Below are positions 1 to 12,180 of a DNA stretch of 25,471 nucleotides, one piece after another. The position numbers were made by a program, and so were the translations under genes. Position 1 is the first letter of the stretch; each line of letters begins with the position of its first letter. The stretch spans positions 9,644 through 35,114 of the forward strand of contig NW_003113021.1 of assembly GCF_000003605.2 (NCBI RefSeq), in the 5' to 3' direction. Source of the DNA: Saccoglossus kowalevskii. Lineage: Eukaryota; Hemichordata; Enteropneusta; Harrimaniidae. The notes beneath the pieces are model-generated. The model was not told the DNA's origin, did not search any database, and was given only the letters and a program-made list of their open reading frames with translations.

Positions 1-3000
1 AGGGCTCCGAGTGGCCAGAAATCAGAAACTACATTTGTTATACTTGATAGTAGTATCAAGATAGTAATGTTCTCAATATATATATTCACCAAGAATATAT
101 GTATTGATCCATTATGATGTGAACAGATAGTATCTGATAGACCTGAACCAAGAAGATAACAAAACATGTTTTAATTGGTTATTTTTTTTATTCAAATCAT
201 TACACATACATGTATTGTAACTACTAATTAATCAGACCATATTAACATATGATAATTTGAGGTACATTATCGATAAGTGATAAAGCAAAAACAAAAACAA
301 AAAGGACTTAAAATCACAATGATGAAATAAAACAGGGAAAATAAATAGAATAGATAATCTGGATAAACTTTGAAAATGAAGAGTTCAAAAAGAGCAACAA
401 GACGATAAAAATCAGATGAAGAAATGATAAAGTTGCATTACAACTGTCCTGAAAAACCTGACACTGGTCAAAATATTGAATTATGTAACTATGTTCACAC
501 TATTTAAATAACAATTACCAACATTTCAACAATTAATTATACTGATATATATATATTTTTGATATATCTACACATATATACTATTATAATTTGACCAATC
601 TATTGGGATCAGACATTTAAATATACATTTCTGCGTTATATTAAGTTATATAGATAAAGCATGTGCTGAATCCAGCAAAAATAGATGAATTTTTCCATAC
701 ACACTATCAAGTTTTAAACACATACTGCATTTGCGGAAAAACAATAAGGTTATTAGGACACTAAAAAATATTAACCAGAGAATATGAATACCATATGAAT
801 ATGTATTCAAGATTATATTACAAAATAATATAACATCAATTGTATAAAAGTACAGCAATATATCTAAGCAAAATAAAAAAAATTAACAGATTTGGCAGGT
901 ATAGTACACTGCTCTTGAATTTGGATGAGATCTCAAATGGGTTAATATAATATCCGAGTTTGAATTTGAAAAACTTTACAAGTTATTGTAAGAAAACAAC
1001 AACAAAGATAACAATGAGGACAAAGATTTTCCTTTTATCTACGATAATACAGACAAGGTAAATATAAATTACAAATTAGAAATAACTGGAATATTGAGAA
1101 CAGAATCACTTTCTGAGTAATCCAGCAATAGTATGTCTCACGGATTATGCAAATATTTCTCATATGATAATAATTATCATAAGCCAGGATACAACAATAC
1201 ATGTTGGGAGATAGGAGAACTAACACTTGTATTTGGCAGTGTCTGGCATTGGAGTACCATAATGTAGATTTTTTTTCTTGATTTCATTACAAATCAGTGT
1301 AAATTAAAATATTACTTCAGTAACATGAATATAATAATACTATGCAATTTAAAGATATGTGTTGACTTGTATTAAAATGTACAAAAAGTATAATATTAAA
1401 TAATTTATGTCAAAGGGACTAAAACTGATGAACAATAGTTTGACTTTTTAAATAAAAAAAGGTCTGTTGATAAATATCGAATGAAAGAGCACTGTGTTCA
1501 ATTTCATGTTGCATGTGAATTATTTTAAATGAATCTGCAACAATTTGTATTGAGTATTACAATTCAGTTTCAACTTTGAAGCAATAAAAACAATACCCAC
1601 ACACTGACCGATATCAAAACAATTGCCTACATAAAGATCTTGTATAAACAAAATCCAGTGCAGATTTTATAAGGTGTGTGGAATTTGAAAATGTTAAGAC
1701 GAATTTATTTGTCAAGCATTTCCATATAGATTATGATACCAAACCCTGACTTCCCTATATGTCAAAATTATACCACAGAACCAGATCACTTACATTTAAT
1801 GGTCGGTATTAATGTGTAAAGCTCCAAAAAAAAAAATATTTAAATACTTGTATCACATTAAATCTACATACTAAATGTATTAAACATCTTCTATGCCAAA
1901 ATTTTGCTATTGAAAAACAGGTTGTGTTGACAGCATTCTGACAAATCTAACCAATCAGAAATAGATTATTAAGGCTGTTAGAAGTACACCACTTGAAATA
2001 TGAAAGAAAATGAGTTCAAATAAAAAACACATCTTCATATTTTGTGTGCACCAAACACACATTAACAATGTTGGGTAGATATCTGAGAGAAAATCTACAG
2101 AATGTATATCACGGAATTGAGCTTTAAAAACTGCTGACAAAACAATTCCATGTCACAATATTGTAGCTGAAAATAAAACTGGAAAATAAAATGCATAATC
2201 ACTATGAATATATCTGGATAAAAGGCATTTATATTTAATTGCATAAAAATAAAAGCAATTTAAAAAAAAAAAAAGATTTGTTCAAAAAACATTTCTCAGA
2301 AAAATTAATACGGATAAAAAAGATGAAACTTTGTGATATGCCATTTGAGAATAAACAGAAGACTAGCTCTCTATAAAGTCAAGAAGGTGAGAGTCTGTAA
2401 AGCGAATCTCTGCTGACTTCAAAACACTTCAGGAAGAATACATTATTTTCACATACCTACATCGATATAATTGGCATGCTGGAAAGAAGATTAACACTTA
2501 ACATGCATGCTACTGATTAGTACGTGTATATGAAAGGTATTCAGAATTTTTTTCCCTTGAATTTTCCCATCAATCATTCCAATCCGGCCAAATATTGATA
2601 CTTCATTGACTACGAGATTAGGAGATCTAATTATATCATTTCAATACTCCAATACATGTTTTCAGTCGCAATGCAAAATGAAATATTGGAAACAATTTAC
2701 CAATTAGAGGAAAATGAGATTTCATGCTAGAAGGAACTTACTCATTGTTTGGTTTGGATATGTCCAATTACATGTTACTGAATTCAAATGAAATAGTCAC
2801 AAAGTAATATATGCAGTTACTTAAGGTGAGTAATTATTCCATTTGATGGACAACTTTGATGATGAAAATGATCAAATCATATTTTTTTGAAAAAAGTGTA
2901 ATTCTAGAACCAATTTATTATTTAATATGATTGCAAAACAAAATGTCAATTGCTAAAACAATACATGCATTAATAACGTATCTATAAACAAAATGGCCAC

Positions 3001-4017
3001 CAGTCAGTCATACTTCAGAAAGATTTTGAAAATAATGACCACAATCATGTATATGCTCCAAGTTGTCTGTGCAATATTTTAATCAGTCATGGATGTACAT
3101 AACTGTACACTGATTGTAAAAAACCACATCACCAATCAGCCATTTTTTGTTGGATAAAAAATTATATTATATGTATATAAACTACTTTTTGATGGTTTTA
3201 TAACTTCTAATCAATAAACATTTTATTTAAAAGCATTAAACCCTGATAAATAAAAAAATAAAACTATTTATTGATAACCCTATAAGCATGATTTTTGGCC
3301 AATAGATTTGTATTTTGAATTACTCACCAAACCCAGTAATACTATCACACATTTCAATTATTAACACTAAATATGCATTGTAGAAGTACCCTATAGACTT
3401 GTCAAATAGCCAAGGCTAAAAACCACTGACAATTATAATTTTGATTTTGCCGATTTTTTGTGCAAACAAACTTTTCAAAGGCAATGGGTAATTTTAGATA
3501 ATAAAAGCGTAGTGATTTTATCTAAGCGAAGGTTTTATCACATAAAATCATGATGTACATCATCTTTTCTCAATATACCATTAAATAAATACTTTACTCT
3601 GTGAAGAAATAAAAACATCTTAAAGCAACACTGTCGTTAGAACTAGACAAAGAGTGAGTTCAACTGCTGTTTGGTCTTTACCCACATCAGACATGTGTGC
3701 TATAGACATTTAAAACAAACACTGCTCATGATCAGAACTATAATACTTTATCATATTACAACATCTTAAATAAGACTAATCATGACACGTAATTTTGACA
3801 ATTGTTTGCACAACTGACTTTTAACAGGACATCTCTAAAACTGGTTGTTATCAATACATAAACATACATTTTCATTCGAGCCCCATATTCACATGTGCAT
3901 TTTTATCGGCTGTGTTGCTTTAATTCTAAAATTTGATCTGATGTTCAAGTATCTTACATCTTGAGACCAACAGTAGTAAAATGATTATTGCACAATATAG
4001 TCCACATCATTAGTTAG
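1..4017. other. Non-coding AT-rich DNA downstream of the ceramidase stop
   Basis: No exon with believable splice borders or family resemblance was found on either strand. Open frames here are short, rich in I/L/F/Y/N/K and look like chance frames in AT-rich DNA. Contents are A- and T-runs, short AT microsatellites (for example near 547-556) and a small piece near 2990-3025 (aaaatggccaccagtcagtc) that resembles the GGCCA dispersed repeat seen in full further right. The stretch just below 4018 should be the 3' untranslated region of the minus-strand gene. Confidence 0.5.
3919..3924 (-). promoter_or_regulatory. ACER3: Possible polyadenylation signal (ATTAAA) of the ceramidase gene
   Basis: The minus strand reads ATTAAA about 95 bases after the ACER3-like stop codon. 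It is the nearest common variant hexamer I saw. It is followed on the minus strand by a G/T-containing stretch. AATAAA variants lie much further downstream (for example near 3225-3270), so a longer untranslated region is equally possible. In such AT-rich DNA this hexamer is frequent by chance. Confidence 0.22.
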
Positions 4018-4068
4018 TTAGACATCTTTGGTGTCCACTTTCAGGTAAGGCCAAAATCCAAGGTATGT
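4018..4068 (-). CDS. ACER3: Alkaline ceramidase 3-like, terminal coding exon
   Basis: Last coding exon, 51 bases, phase 0, reading TYLGFWPYLKVDTKDV then TAA at 4020-4018. It is preceded on the minus strand by a very strong acceptor: a long run of T and C (about 4071-4097) ending in CACAG. The GFWP core lines up with the GIWP segment that starts the C-terminal tail of vertebrate ACER3, at the equivalent exon position. In the family this short cytoplasmic tail follows the seventh transmembrane helix and is poorly conserved beyond the WP pair, so identity rests on that motif, the strand, the phase and the acceptor. It lies about 9 kb from the preceding exon candidate. A different gene's terminal exon is possible but less likely. 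Confidence 0.68.
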   Translation of the reverse strand, partial: TYLGFWPYLKVDTKDV

Positions 4069-4576
4069 CTGTGAGAAATAGAGAAGGGGAAAAAATGTTG
4101 TCAGACACATGCTGTTTTTTTACACAATGTCCCCATTACCAGCTCTCATTTCTACTACTGAGATTAGATATAACAGACACAAAGAGGGATATTCTTTATA
4201 AAATGAATGTATACAAGTCATGTAATATGCAATGAAGATTTTACGAGAATCACCCGGGATCACACATATTTGCGAAAAACGTGCATTTTATGAAAGCACA
4301 AATGCAAATGAGTGAGTCTGTGAAAAAACGTGTTTGTGTTCATCTCGGGGTTGTTTTGCTAGTGTTCTTGCATATATTGTGAATTACGAATGTAATATGG
4401 AGATAGTCTCTTATGCAAATTTTCAAGCGTCCACTGCAATCTGGGATCTAATTGGTTAGAAATGTGCTTGATTGACATGTATAGAGTTTAGGACATCTTT
4501 ATGGCATATCCACATATGAAAGTGACATGCCCTTATAACATAAATTGCGAATATATGTAGCACTACTAAACAATAC

Positions 4577-4657
4577 CTTCTCTCTATTCAAGCAATAGTA
4601 GCATGAATTTATTATATACAAGTTAATTATTTGTTTAATTTCAGCAGTTTTAAAAAA
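4577..4657 (-). CDS. Possible in-frame cassette exon (27 codons)
   Basis: On the minus strand an 81-base segment sits between a strong pyrimidine-rich acceptor (ending CGCCTAG, tract about 4660-4690) and an acceptable donor (AGAGAAG then GTATTG). It is open in phase 0 at both ends, so it could be inserted before the terminal ceramidase exon without breaking the frame. The encoded 27 residues begin FFKTAEIKQIINLYIINSCY and match nothing I recognise. Vertebrate ACER3 has no counterpart. AT-rich DNA often gives an open stretch of this size by chance, so this is only a candidate. Confidence 0.17.
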
Positions 4658-5140
4658 CTAGGCGACAAAGATGAAGGAGAGATCGAGTGACAAAAGACAC
4701 TGTAACTGATGTTAAAAGATAATGTAATACTACCAGAATAGATCATAAAAATAGATAATTAAAAGTAAATTTTAGGGCTTAATGTTTTTTATGGTTCAAA
4801 GGTCCACTAAACAAATTCACAGGGCTATGTTGGTATTAGCCTTACAAGTTTAGAGAATAGAGAACTATTCCCTGGGATGCTACTGAGTAGCAGAAAAATA
4901 TTCATTAGGTTCCCTGGAAAGTCACAGCCATGTTATCCAAATTTTATCCCCAATAATTTGTTTTGGGTATCATTACCGTAGTATACTGTCCCATTTGCAG
5001 AAAATAAAAACAAAATTCAACACAGAGCCAATTGGTTAGAAGTTTGGTCTCCTTACTGCCTCACCAGCAGGGTAATAATAGTTGTCAATTTCAATATGAG
5101 AAGAGATGCTCACCTGGGCTGATCAAAAGATTACCACTTT

Positions 5141-5175
5141 CAAACACCCCAAAAATGAGGGCGCACTACATTTGA
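5141..5175 (+). repeat. Short dispersed repeat, copy 1
   Basis: The segment around AACACCCCAAAAATGAGGGC, continuing to GCGCACTACATTTG, recurs as a reverse complement near 23331-23370 with a few substitutions. Two copies 18 kb apart in opposite orientation indicate a low-copy interspersed repeat family. Its full borders are not resolvable here. Confidence 0.5.
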
Positions 5176-6355
5176 AAATTGGGCTCTTAAAACTTTAACA
5201 TTTCAACCCAGTAATGCTACAAAGGAAACTTTTAAGTTAGTAATATCACTGCTTATATTGGTACACATCAAAATATACATTAGTGATTAATTCACAAAGT
5301 ATGTAGGAATTACATTGGTCCCATTCTTACAAATATGGGTGATACATTGTATCAAGCTTTTTAGAAACCCACTCATAAATGAAAAATCCAGAAATTATTC
5401 ATTTTCCCATAAAATATTGTAATCTTGGTTAATATAAAGATATTCAAAAAATTATGATAATAAACTGAATAGGTGACATTTTTTACCAATGGTTTCTATG
5501 GCGAACACATTATGCCTTATTTCTTATTATTCTTTAACATTATGTTCAATGGAATGGTTCTAAAAATAGAATGCTGTTTCAGGTTTCCTTGGAGCAAGAA
5601 ATAAATATGCAGGATACCAAATACTAAACCATGCCATGGTATTTATGACCAACTTTCACAAAAATTATAAGTAGGCTAACTTCAACATTAAATCATGAAA
5701 ATTTACGGCTGCAAAAATTTTAAGGTTTAACAGCATATCTGTAATGTCACTTATGGTCAAAGATTAAATAGTATAACTCTATATTTTCAAATCATTATTA
5801 AATAATTATAAATAATTTATTTCCATTATAACTGCACAGTTAAACTTGTGTCAACATGCCAAAGGAAAACAGCTATGAAGCTTACAATGGGGGCAAAAAT
5901 TGAAGGCGAATGCATGGATACGAGCTATTCAGAAACTTATGAGAAACACTCTGACAACCCTTATAACAATCTAAAAATAAAAAAATTCTAATAATAGAAC
6001 TGTATATTTAGATAAACACAGAAAGAATGTGTTGTAGACTGTTAGCAAAACCAAAGTTTAATAAGTGGAAAAAAAAGAGCCTGAGGTGATGGAAAGGAAC
6101 ACCATAGAACAACACGCTGATACTCAGCTTTACAAAAACCTGTGTGAGTGTACTCGGCCGACTAACTCTCAACATGATTGAAACAGTTTTAATTAATTTG
6201 TCAAAATAATCAGGAATACTTTCATAATAACTTTATTAATGTTAAATAATATTCAATTTATTAAATGCATAATAAAATAATATCTCAGAACATTACATAG
6301 AACAAGAGTGTCACATTACTGCAATACAGCTCTATAAAATCAATGTCTGGATAAT

Positions 6356-6597
6356 TTAACTTTCACCACCAGACATTCTCGCTCAAATTTTTCTGCACCC
6401 TTTTTCTTATTATCTTCAATATTTTTAGTAACGAATCCTAAATTTGGAGCCAACAGATAAAATTTAGGTCAATCTTCAGTTTTTCCTCCAAAAATTTGGC
6501 TATTTGTGCTCCAATTTCCTGAAGGAAAGTGCAGACTATAAATGGGTCTATTTTGTGAATTTGTGCTGAAAGAGGGAACTGGTGGTGAATAGGTTAG
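6356..6597 (-). mobile_element. MITE with CACCACCAG/CTGGTGGTG ends, copy 1
   Basis: About 240 bases. The left end reads TTAACTTTCACCACCAG and the right end CTGGTGGTGAATAGGTTAG, so the termini are imperfect inverted repeats. The reverse complement matches the block at 12181-12720 through the interior, including the stretch TTTATAGTCTGC and the neighbourhood of AATATTGAAGA. It has no coding capacity, so it is a non-autonomous DNA transposon relic. This copy appears the longest internally but has decayed ends. Confidence 0.7.
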
Positions 6598-9292
6598 GGG
6601 TTCAAAATTTCAAGGTAAACAGTTGAGCAAAATATTTATTCATGGAGAAAGAGAACACTACACTTTCTAATGTGCACTGAACATTTTTAACAATATATAA
6701 ACAAATTATAAGCTCCCTCAACAGGCAATATTTACACACACATGTAGAAATGCGTCAAAAGGGTCAACACACTTTACTTGTGAACGACCATAAACTGAAT
6801 ACTAAACTTTAACTGAACATACCTGAATACTGCTTTTATATTTCAGGAAGGTACACCGAATATCAATCCTGTAGAGACAAAAGAAAATAAATTCAGCAAA
6901 ACTTGTATGGTCTTAGATAAGTAAATTGTTGCCATCTTGTTTTTATATTCCATCAATGTAAGATCAACAACCATTAATGTAGAAATAATCCAACCGTAAA
7001 TCAAAAAGGAAAAATCGTAGTGAGAACAAAATACTGGATAATGAACACAAAATAACTGCAACTAAAATATTATACAATATATATTATGAAATATGGTCAA
7101 CTCAGCTATTGAATGAATGGTACATGCACCCTAAGGCACACAACCACAGACGATGTCAAGTGTTTAAAAAAAAAAATAAAGTATATCCTTCTCCACATGT
7201 GGCACCAGCAGTATATCATAATTGATTGGTTTTTGTAATAAACATGAGGTCTACATCAGAAAAGAGACATTTAATAAGACGTCTAATAAAATATCAGTGA
7301 ATACACTGTACCTATATAAATTGTAGTCTCCATACATTTACAATAACTATTGATAAGGCCCTATTGTTTTATTCTAAATTTCTGTTGAATTTTAATCAAG
7401 ATCTGAATCAAAGTATAAATTAATACTAATTAATAAATTAATTTTGTGTTGAATATTTTGGTATGAATATGTAAATTGTACATTTATAATTGTACGAGTA
7501 ACCATGCTTTTTCAACTGCCACACTTAGAGTTGGCATCTTGTGAATGTCACAAGGCTGACAGTGCAAGGTGTGATTAAAGATTTATACTACCACGTTCTA
7601 ACAAAAACACTAAATAAATGCATGGACTGCTTTGCCCCATTTCTGTCAGTGGGTTGATACATTTAGATAAAGACAGTGCACTGTCAAGCATATCACGTGA
7701 CAACAAATGTATTCATCAAACATTTACATTTGTATAGCAAACCCAACTAAATCTTTCATAGAGTAAGGGTTATACATGTAGGTACTGACTACTAATAGGA
7801 AAGTCATGGTTCAAAACCAGCTTGGCCAACTTGTTCAATAGTTTCAATTCACTTTCATTCACGTCCAAAATTCCAAACCTGGCACACTCAAAGTTCAGAA
7901 AGGGTTGATACTAACACAATGTGTAAATTATCAATCTATATATGCACAAACTAAAACTGTGGTTATTACTGATATCATACGAAACAAACAAAAGTGATTA
8001 TTAATCTGCAAAACATGTGGCTGATTAAAAATGTACATTGACCAAAAACCGAGTGAGGAGTTAGGGAAATATATAAACACATATATAAATTGGTATAAAT
8101 TTATGGAAAATCCTCAAGACCCCCCCCCTCCCGAATGTGATTGTATATACCCCTCCAAATATAAGGAAGGGGAATTGGAGGGGCAGGGTTGGGCTTAAAA
8201 TTATGGGGGAAGGGGACCTCCTAGGAAACTTGCCAAATTTCAGTACCTGAATCAAATAACAAAATCTGTTTTGATCCTCTAGTGCAAATACATACCAGTG
8301 ACAAGAAATAAGTTTTATGAGAACTAAGACATTCCTCAGGAAGTTCACTGTTTATCACCAGTAACTTTATAGTTCAGTCGGGTTCAGGTCAAATTCACCC
8401 AAATTAAAAATCACATATTAAATTGATGTGGTTTGGTACTTAACCACACAGGAGGTAAACCTATTTATCTTTTGACCTGATAGTATATAATGATAAGCAT
8501 TAATTGCTACACAAGTGTCAGAAAAAAAAAAAACAATTTGATAGCTTTGATGCTTATTGATCTGAACAGATGGGAGAAAACACAACATTGCCTGCTGATA
8601 CTGATTTTTTCCCATTCATTTAGGCTATCCTAGACTTTCAAACAATTTTAATAATAATGTAAAGGTGATAAAACATGACATGCATGGCTTGGACAGTCAT
8701 AAATAAGATATGTAACCTCTTGGCTACCATAAAAAACCTATGTGTAATGGTATATATTGGGCAATAAGGAGTAATTCCTTGCAAGACCAGCTGTAGTAAA
8801 CTTAAACTTTTAGAACGTTGCAGGGATATATATACGACTATGAATACCTCAGCCATGATCCCTCAGTCATGACAATAAATAGTGTAATGTTCAGAGTTTG
8901 ACAAAGAAAGGACATATTGCACTTAACAGGCATCATGGTAATCATGATTAATTAACCCTGTCACATGACAATGATGCACAAAATCTCAGGTTTTATTGAC
9001 AAACATTTAGACAGTTCCTAATGCAAAACTGATTATTGCATAGTGGATTCCTGAATGCCAGCCCTGTCTGCAAATTTGAAATGTCATTGAATAGAAATGT
9101 CATTGAAAGCGAAAAAAAAAAAAAAAAAAAAAATGTTTCTTTTTCAGTAAGTTGAATCAATTAAGGATACTAAAAATATCAAAAGAATCATTGAATGGCT
9201 GATTCAAATTTTAATTGTATTATGTTTTTTCCGACAGCGCACTAAGTACAGTATAGGTGCTAAATAGTATTTCTAAATAGATGTCTGAATAC
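6598..9292. other. Intronic DNA without a recognised gene
   Basis: AT-rich, no believable exon. The open frames at 6843-7061, 8061-8348, 8418-8615 and 8638-8856 on the minus strand have compositions typical of chance frames. A C-run followed by G-rich segments at 8120-8215 looks like part of an undefined repeat. A 22-base A-run lies at 9112-9133. A tRNA B-box-like string (GGTTCAAAACC, near 7809) has no convincing A-box partner. Confidence 0.45.
9112..9133 (+). repeat. Poly-A tract (22 bases)
   Basis: Uninterrupted A run. No element with a clear retroposon structure could be recognised immediately upstream, and two short copies of a GAAATGTCATTGAA motif lie just before it (about 9079-9107). 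It is therefore recorded only as a simple repeat. Confidence 0.9.
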
Positions 9293-9770
9293 CTGTTCCT
9301 TCTTATTTCTGTTTTGACAGTCTGCATTGATTTGCTGTATCACTTCAGTCCTTGCATTCTTATGATCAAGGTAACAGTCGATAAGATCATGTATTTCATC
9401 AACTTCTTTGTAAAATGTATATAGTTTCTTTTTAACTGGCAATTCAGGTTTTTACATAGCAACAGGTTTCCATTTATTAATAGTTTCTGATTTTGAAAGT
9501 ACTGTACATAATTTTGTATTTTCATAGTTTCAAATGGTGCATGTTGTTGATGGGTGGTGTGTAGCATTGAAAGTGTTATGTTTTAGCTTTGTCAGCCGTG
9601 AAACAGCGCGCATACATGTATCTGTTATTCATCATGTCTTGTAATGCACTGTGTGCCAAGCTGCCTTCTTCAAGTTCTTCAAGATGGTTGTTTTATTTAG
9701 CTGTGCAGTTAGTTTTATTTATTACTTTTTCTTGTTTCATTCGACAGGCAACTTTGCTTGATTCATTGTT
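9293..9770 (-). pseudogene. Decayed coding-like sequence, unrecognised
   Basis: Three successive minus-strand segments translate into protein-like sequence in different frames. From about 9770 to 9579 one frame reads through about 64 codons interrupted only by a TAA near 9695-9693, and ends in a TAA at 9578-9576. It includes HLEELEEGSLAHSALQ and NNRYMYARCFTADKAKT. A second frame covers about 9567-9440. A third covers about 9448-9293 and includes KKKLYTFYKEVDEIHDLIDC, ending in NRNKKEQ directly before a donor-like CAG/GTATTC. The in-frame stops and frame changes suggest a degraded gene or transposon ORF. I do not recognise the family. The phase does not fit insertion between the ceramidase exons. 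A plus-strand hydrophobic frame overlaps it (9589-9798), and chance resemblance to coding cannot be excluded. Confidence 0.25.
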
Positions 9771-9965
9771 TTATCCCATGTGGTTTGATTTCACTTGAAT
9801 TGTGTAGAATACCTTCAGTAGTTTGGAAATAAGGTTACAAATCGTGTTAAGTGCTTTTTACATCACTGTGGTGTTCCAATTGAATATCAGCGGTGAGGAA
9901 TAAAGTACATTATGAATTAATGCAGTTTACAATGCCAGTAAAAGTGACCGGAACAACTAAAAACA

Positions 9966-10458
9966 TAGTTCCTGTTAGTATTATAGACGTAAGAACATCC
10001 GGGCATGTATGAGATATATCTCAGTGGAACTGCATTCATTTAAACAAGATGACCGTTAGTCAGTCATTTTTAGACTTGATGGCAACAAAAATGTGCATTT
10101 GTCTGATATGATGTCCAATGTATGTGTGAAGTCTGATCAACCCAAGCATGTAAAATATATGGATCAGGAATTGCATTCTTTGAAACAAAATGGCCACCTG
10201 TCGGTCATTTTGAATCTTAACTGAAAAATAAAATGGACTGCTTTAAGGTCCATTATGTTCTACATATGTAGAAAGTTTGAACAGACTCTGTCCATGCATA
10301 ACAGAGAGGTCGGTTTCTAGAATGGAGAAAAAGTGTTTTTTTGGAACATTATTGGCCTTAAAATGTCTGCAAATTGGCCATCCAATATAATGTCTGATGT
10401 ATGTGTAAAATTTGAATTTTATTGGCCCAAGCATGTGTGAGATATGACTGAAACAGAT

Positions 10459-10546
<88 letters not shown>
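9966..10546 (+). mobile_element. GGCCA dispersed repeat family, copy A, with (GACA)n tail
   Basis: Starts near TAGTTCCTGTTAGTATTATA, a start shared with the copy at 13824. It contains repeated sub-blocks: ATGGATC/GGAACTGCATTC, AAACAAAATGGCCACC followed by GTCATTTTGAAT, GAAAAATAAAATGGAC, GAAAGTTTGAACA and TCTGTCCATGCATAACAGAGA. It ends in a long GACA microsatellite. Related blocks in the same orientation occur at 13824-14345, 16910-17350 and 17385-17815. It has no ORF. A microsatellite 3' tail and loosely repeated internal units suggest a non-autonomous retroposon-like or composite element. The class is uncertain. Confidence 0.6.
10459..10546 (+). repeat. (GACA)n microsatellite, about 22 units
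   Basis: Near-perfect tetranucleotide array GACAGACA ending at CAGACACATG. On the minus strand it generates artificial CLSV repeats in two overlapping open frames (10243-10611 and 10358-10636). These are translations of the microsatellite and not genes. It forms the 3' tail of the dispersed repeat before it. Confidence 0.97.
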
Positions 10547-12180
10547 CATGCACGTTTTAGCCAAATGGGGACTATATAAGCTAGCAGAGTACAGAAAATG
10601 TATAGTTGCAACTATAACGGGGTCTATAATAGTCACACATTATGTAGGGAGTTTGTATCAGTTGTTCATTTCAAAAATATATGCACTCCCGCACAGTTAG
10701 GATCAATTTGCACCAGTCAGTCATACTTCTCAGAGAGTTTTGTTACCTTAAAACTATCAACTCACCAACACTCTCTGCTTATATTACCACACAGATGGAT
10801 ATAATTTCAAATTTGCCACCCATTTATGTGTTATTCTAATAAAATTGGTTTATTTTTATCGATATTTGAGCCCACTCACATTGATAAAGTTGACATATTA
10901 GCTTCCAATCAACTATACGCAATGAATCATGGGAAAGACACAAAGAACACCCACTGATTTGTGCATTTACATCTATTGCACCAATCAGTGAGTGATCAGA
11001 GGAATTGTTTTGTCAATAAAACAGTATTCTTACTACGTTTTGCACAAACAATTGATCAACCGTCAATGAAAATAGTAACTTTTGAACATGTTACCATTGT
11101 TTTAATGCCCCCAAAACAATGTACTTGTACATGAAAAGATTCTTAGGTGTGTTTTAAAAATGTTTGCGAATACTAATAGGTACAAAAATATGAATATTTC
11201 ATCTATATCAAATTAGATTGTGAAAACAATACTTTACACATAGAATCAACAATGCATGAATTATAAAGTTCCCACTTAGTTTAAGCGAAATCTGATAACA
11301 TGCATGTTATATAACTTTCAGACATGAACAAGAAATGGGGAATTGGAAATAATAAATGGCCGACCATCAGTCATTTTTAGATCAATTCAGAAAACAAATA
11401 AATTAAAACATCAACTTCTGGTAATTTAGTGGTTATATTAAAACAAAAAGATGAAAATGACAGATACAAATCAAATCCTCACTTGGTGACTTCATCCAAA
11501 ATGGGACTTCAAGATTAGAAAACACAGCAAGATATCCATTAAAAGTTTACACTGCCATGCCTAGGTTAATTGAGAAAGTCCCCCTATTCTTCACATCCTT
11601 GCAGCTCAGCATTTTAACAGTAGTGACCCATATCATGCAAACACTGAAAATCAAAATATTGAATGTGTCCAGCTGAGCAATTGAACTTAGACGAATACAT
11701 GCTTTTCATCCTCTGAATAGTTGCCACATACATATAGACCATGAGATTTTTTTGTAATCAGAACCCAGCAGGCACTGAACATGCCGATTATTAAAAATAA
11801 CAATCCAGAAATTCATTGAAGCTGATGCAGTAAGCATTGTGGATGGCAGTTTAAGTTGTAGCTGGCTGGGGTGACTGAGTCACAGATAGGCTAGACATTA
11901 ATCAAACTGCCGTGGAGATTTGATTAAACCTCAAAATGTGATCATGTAGCATGCAGTCCTGTTGTGTTCATAGCTACACTGCATGATGATATACTGTAAA
12001 TAACTTTAATTTCATAAGGGACAAGTTTTTGTGCATTTCACGAGTCATGAAGTGAAAATCATGAAGTTTTTTTTTTTTAGCAATACGGTAATGAAAATTT
12101 CACTGGAGTTCTACAACAGCAAATTTGTCTTCATAAATTCCATAAGATTTTCAAACTGGGAATAATTCTAGCAGTGAAAA
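10547..12180. other. Intronic DNA without a recognised gene
   Basis: AT-rich non-coding sequence. A fragment near 11355-11400 (AAATGGCCGACCATCAGTCA, then ATTCAGAAAACAAA) is another degenerate piece of the GGCCA repeat family. No exon with family resemblance was found. Confidence 0.45.

Larger units (their letters stand above)
4069..6355. other. Intronic DNA, 3' part of the last ceramidase intron
   Basis: Non-coding AT-rich sequence between the terminal exon and the first MITE. Apart from the cassette-exon candidate at 4577-4657 and a short dispersed repeat at 5141-5175, I see no gene. A good acceptor at about 4320 opens a short frame that does not resemble the ceramidase family and lacks a convincing donor. 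Confidence 0.5.

Noticed and set aside
4265..4318. Minus-strand segment reading SLTHLHLCFHKMH as the missing ceramidase exon
   Set aside because: Good acceptor and phase, but no resemblance to the family and only weak donors. 13078-13126 fits better.
7800..7830. GGTTCAAAACC as a tRNA or tRNA-derived SINE B box
   Set aside because: No A box at proper distance and no cloverleaf could be drawn.
8061..8348. 95-codon minus-strand frame
   Set aside because: It runs through a C-run/G-rich repeat segment. Proline/serine content comes from that repeat and no splice borders fit.
9589..9798. Plus-strand 69-codon hydrophobic frame
   Set aside because: TTG start, no splice or promoter support, and the opposite strand carries the more coding-like content. 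Hydrophobicity follows from T-rich DNA.
10243..10636. Two overlapping minus-strand frames with long CLSV repeats
   Set aside because: They are translations of the (GACA)n microsatellite and flanking dispersed repeat, not genes.
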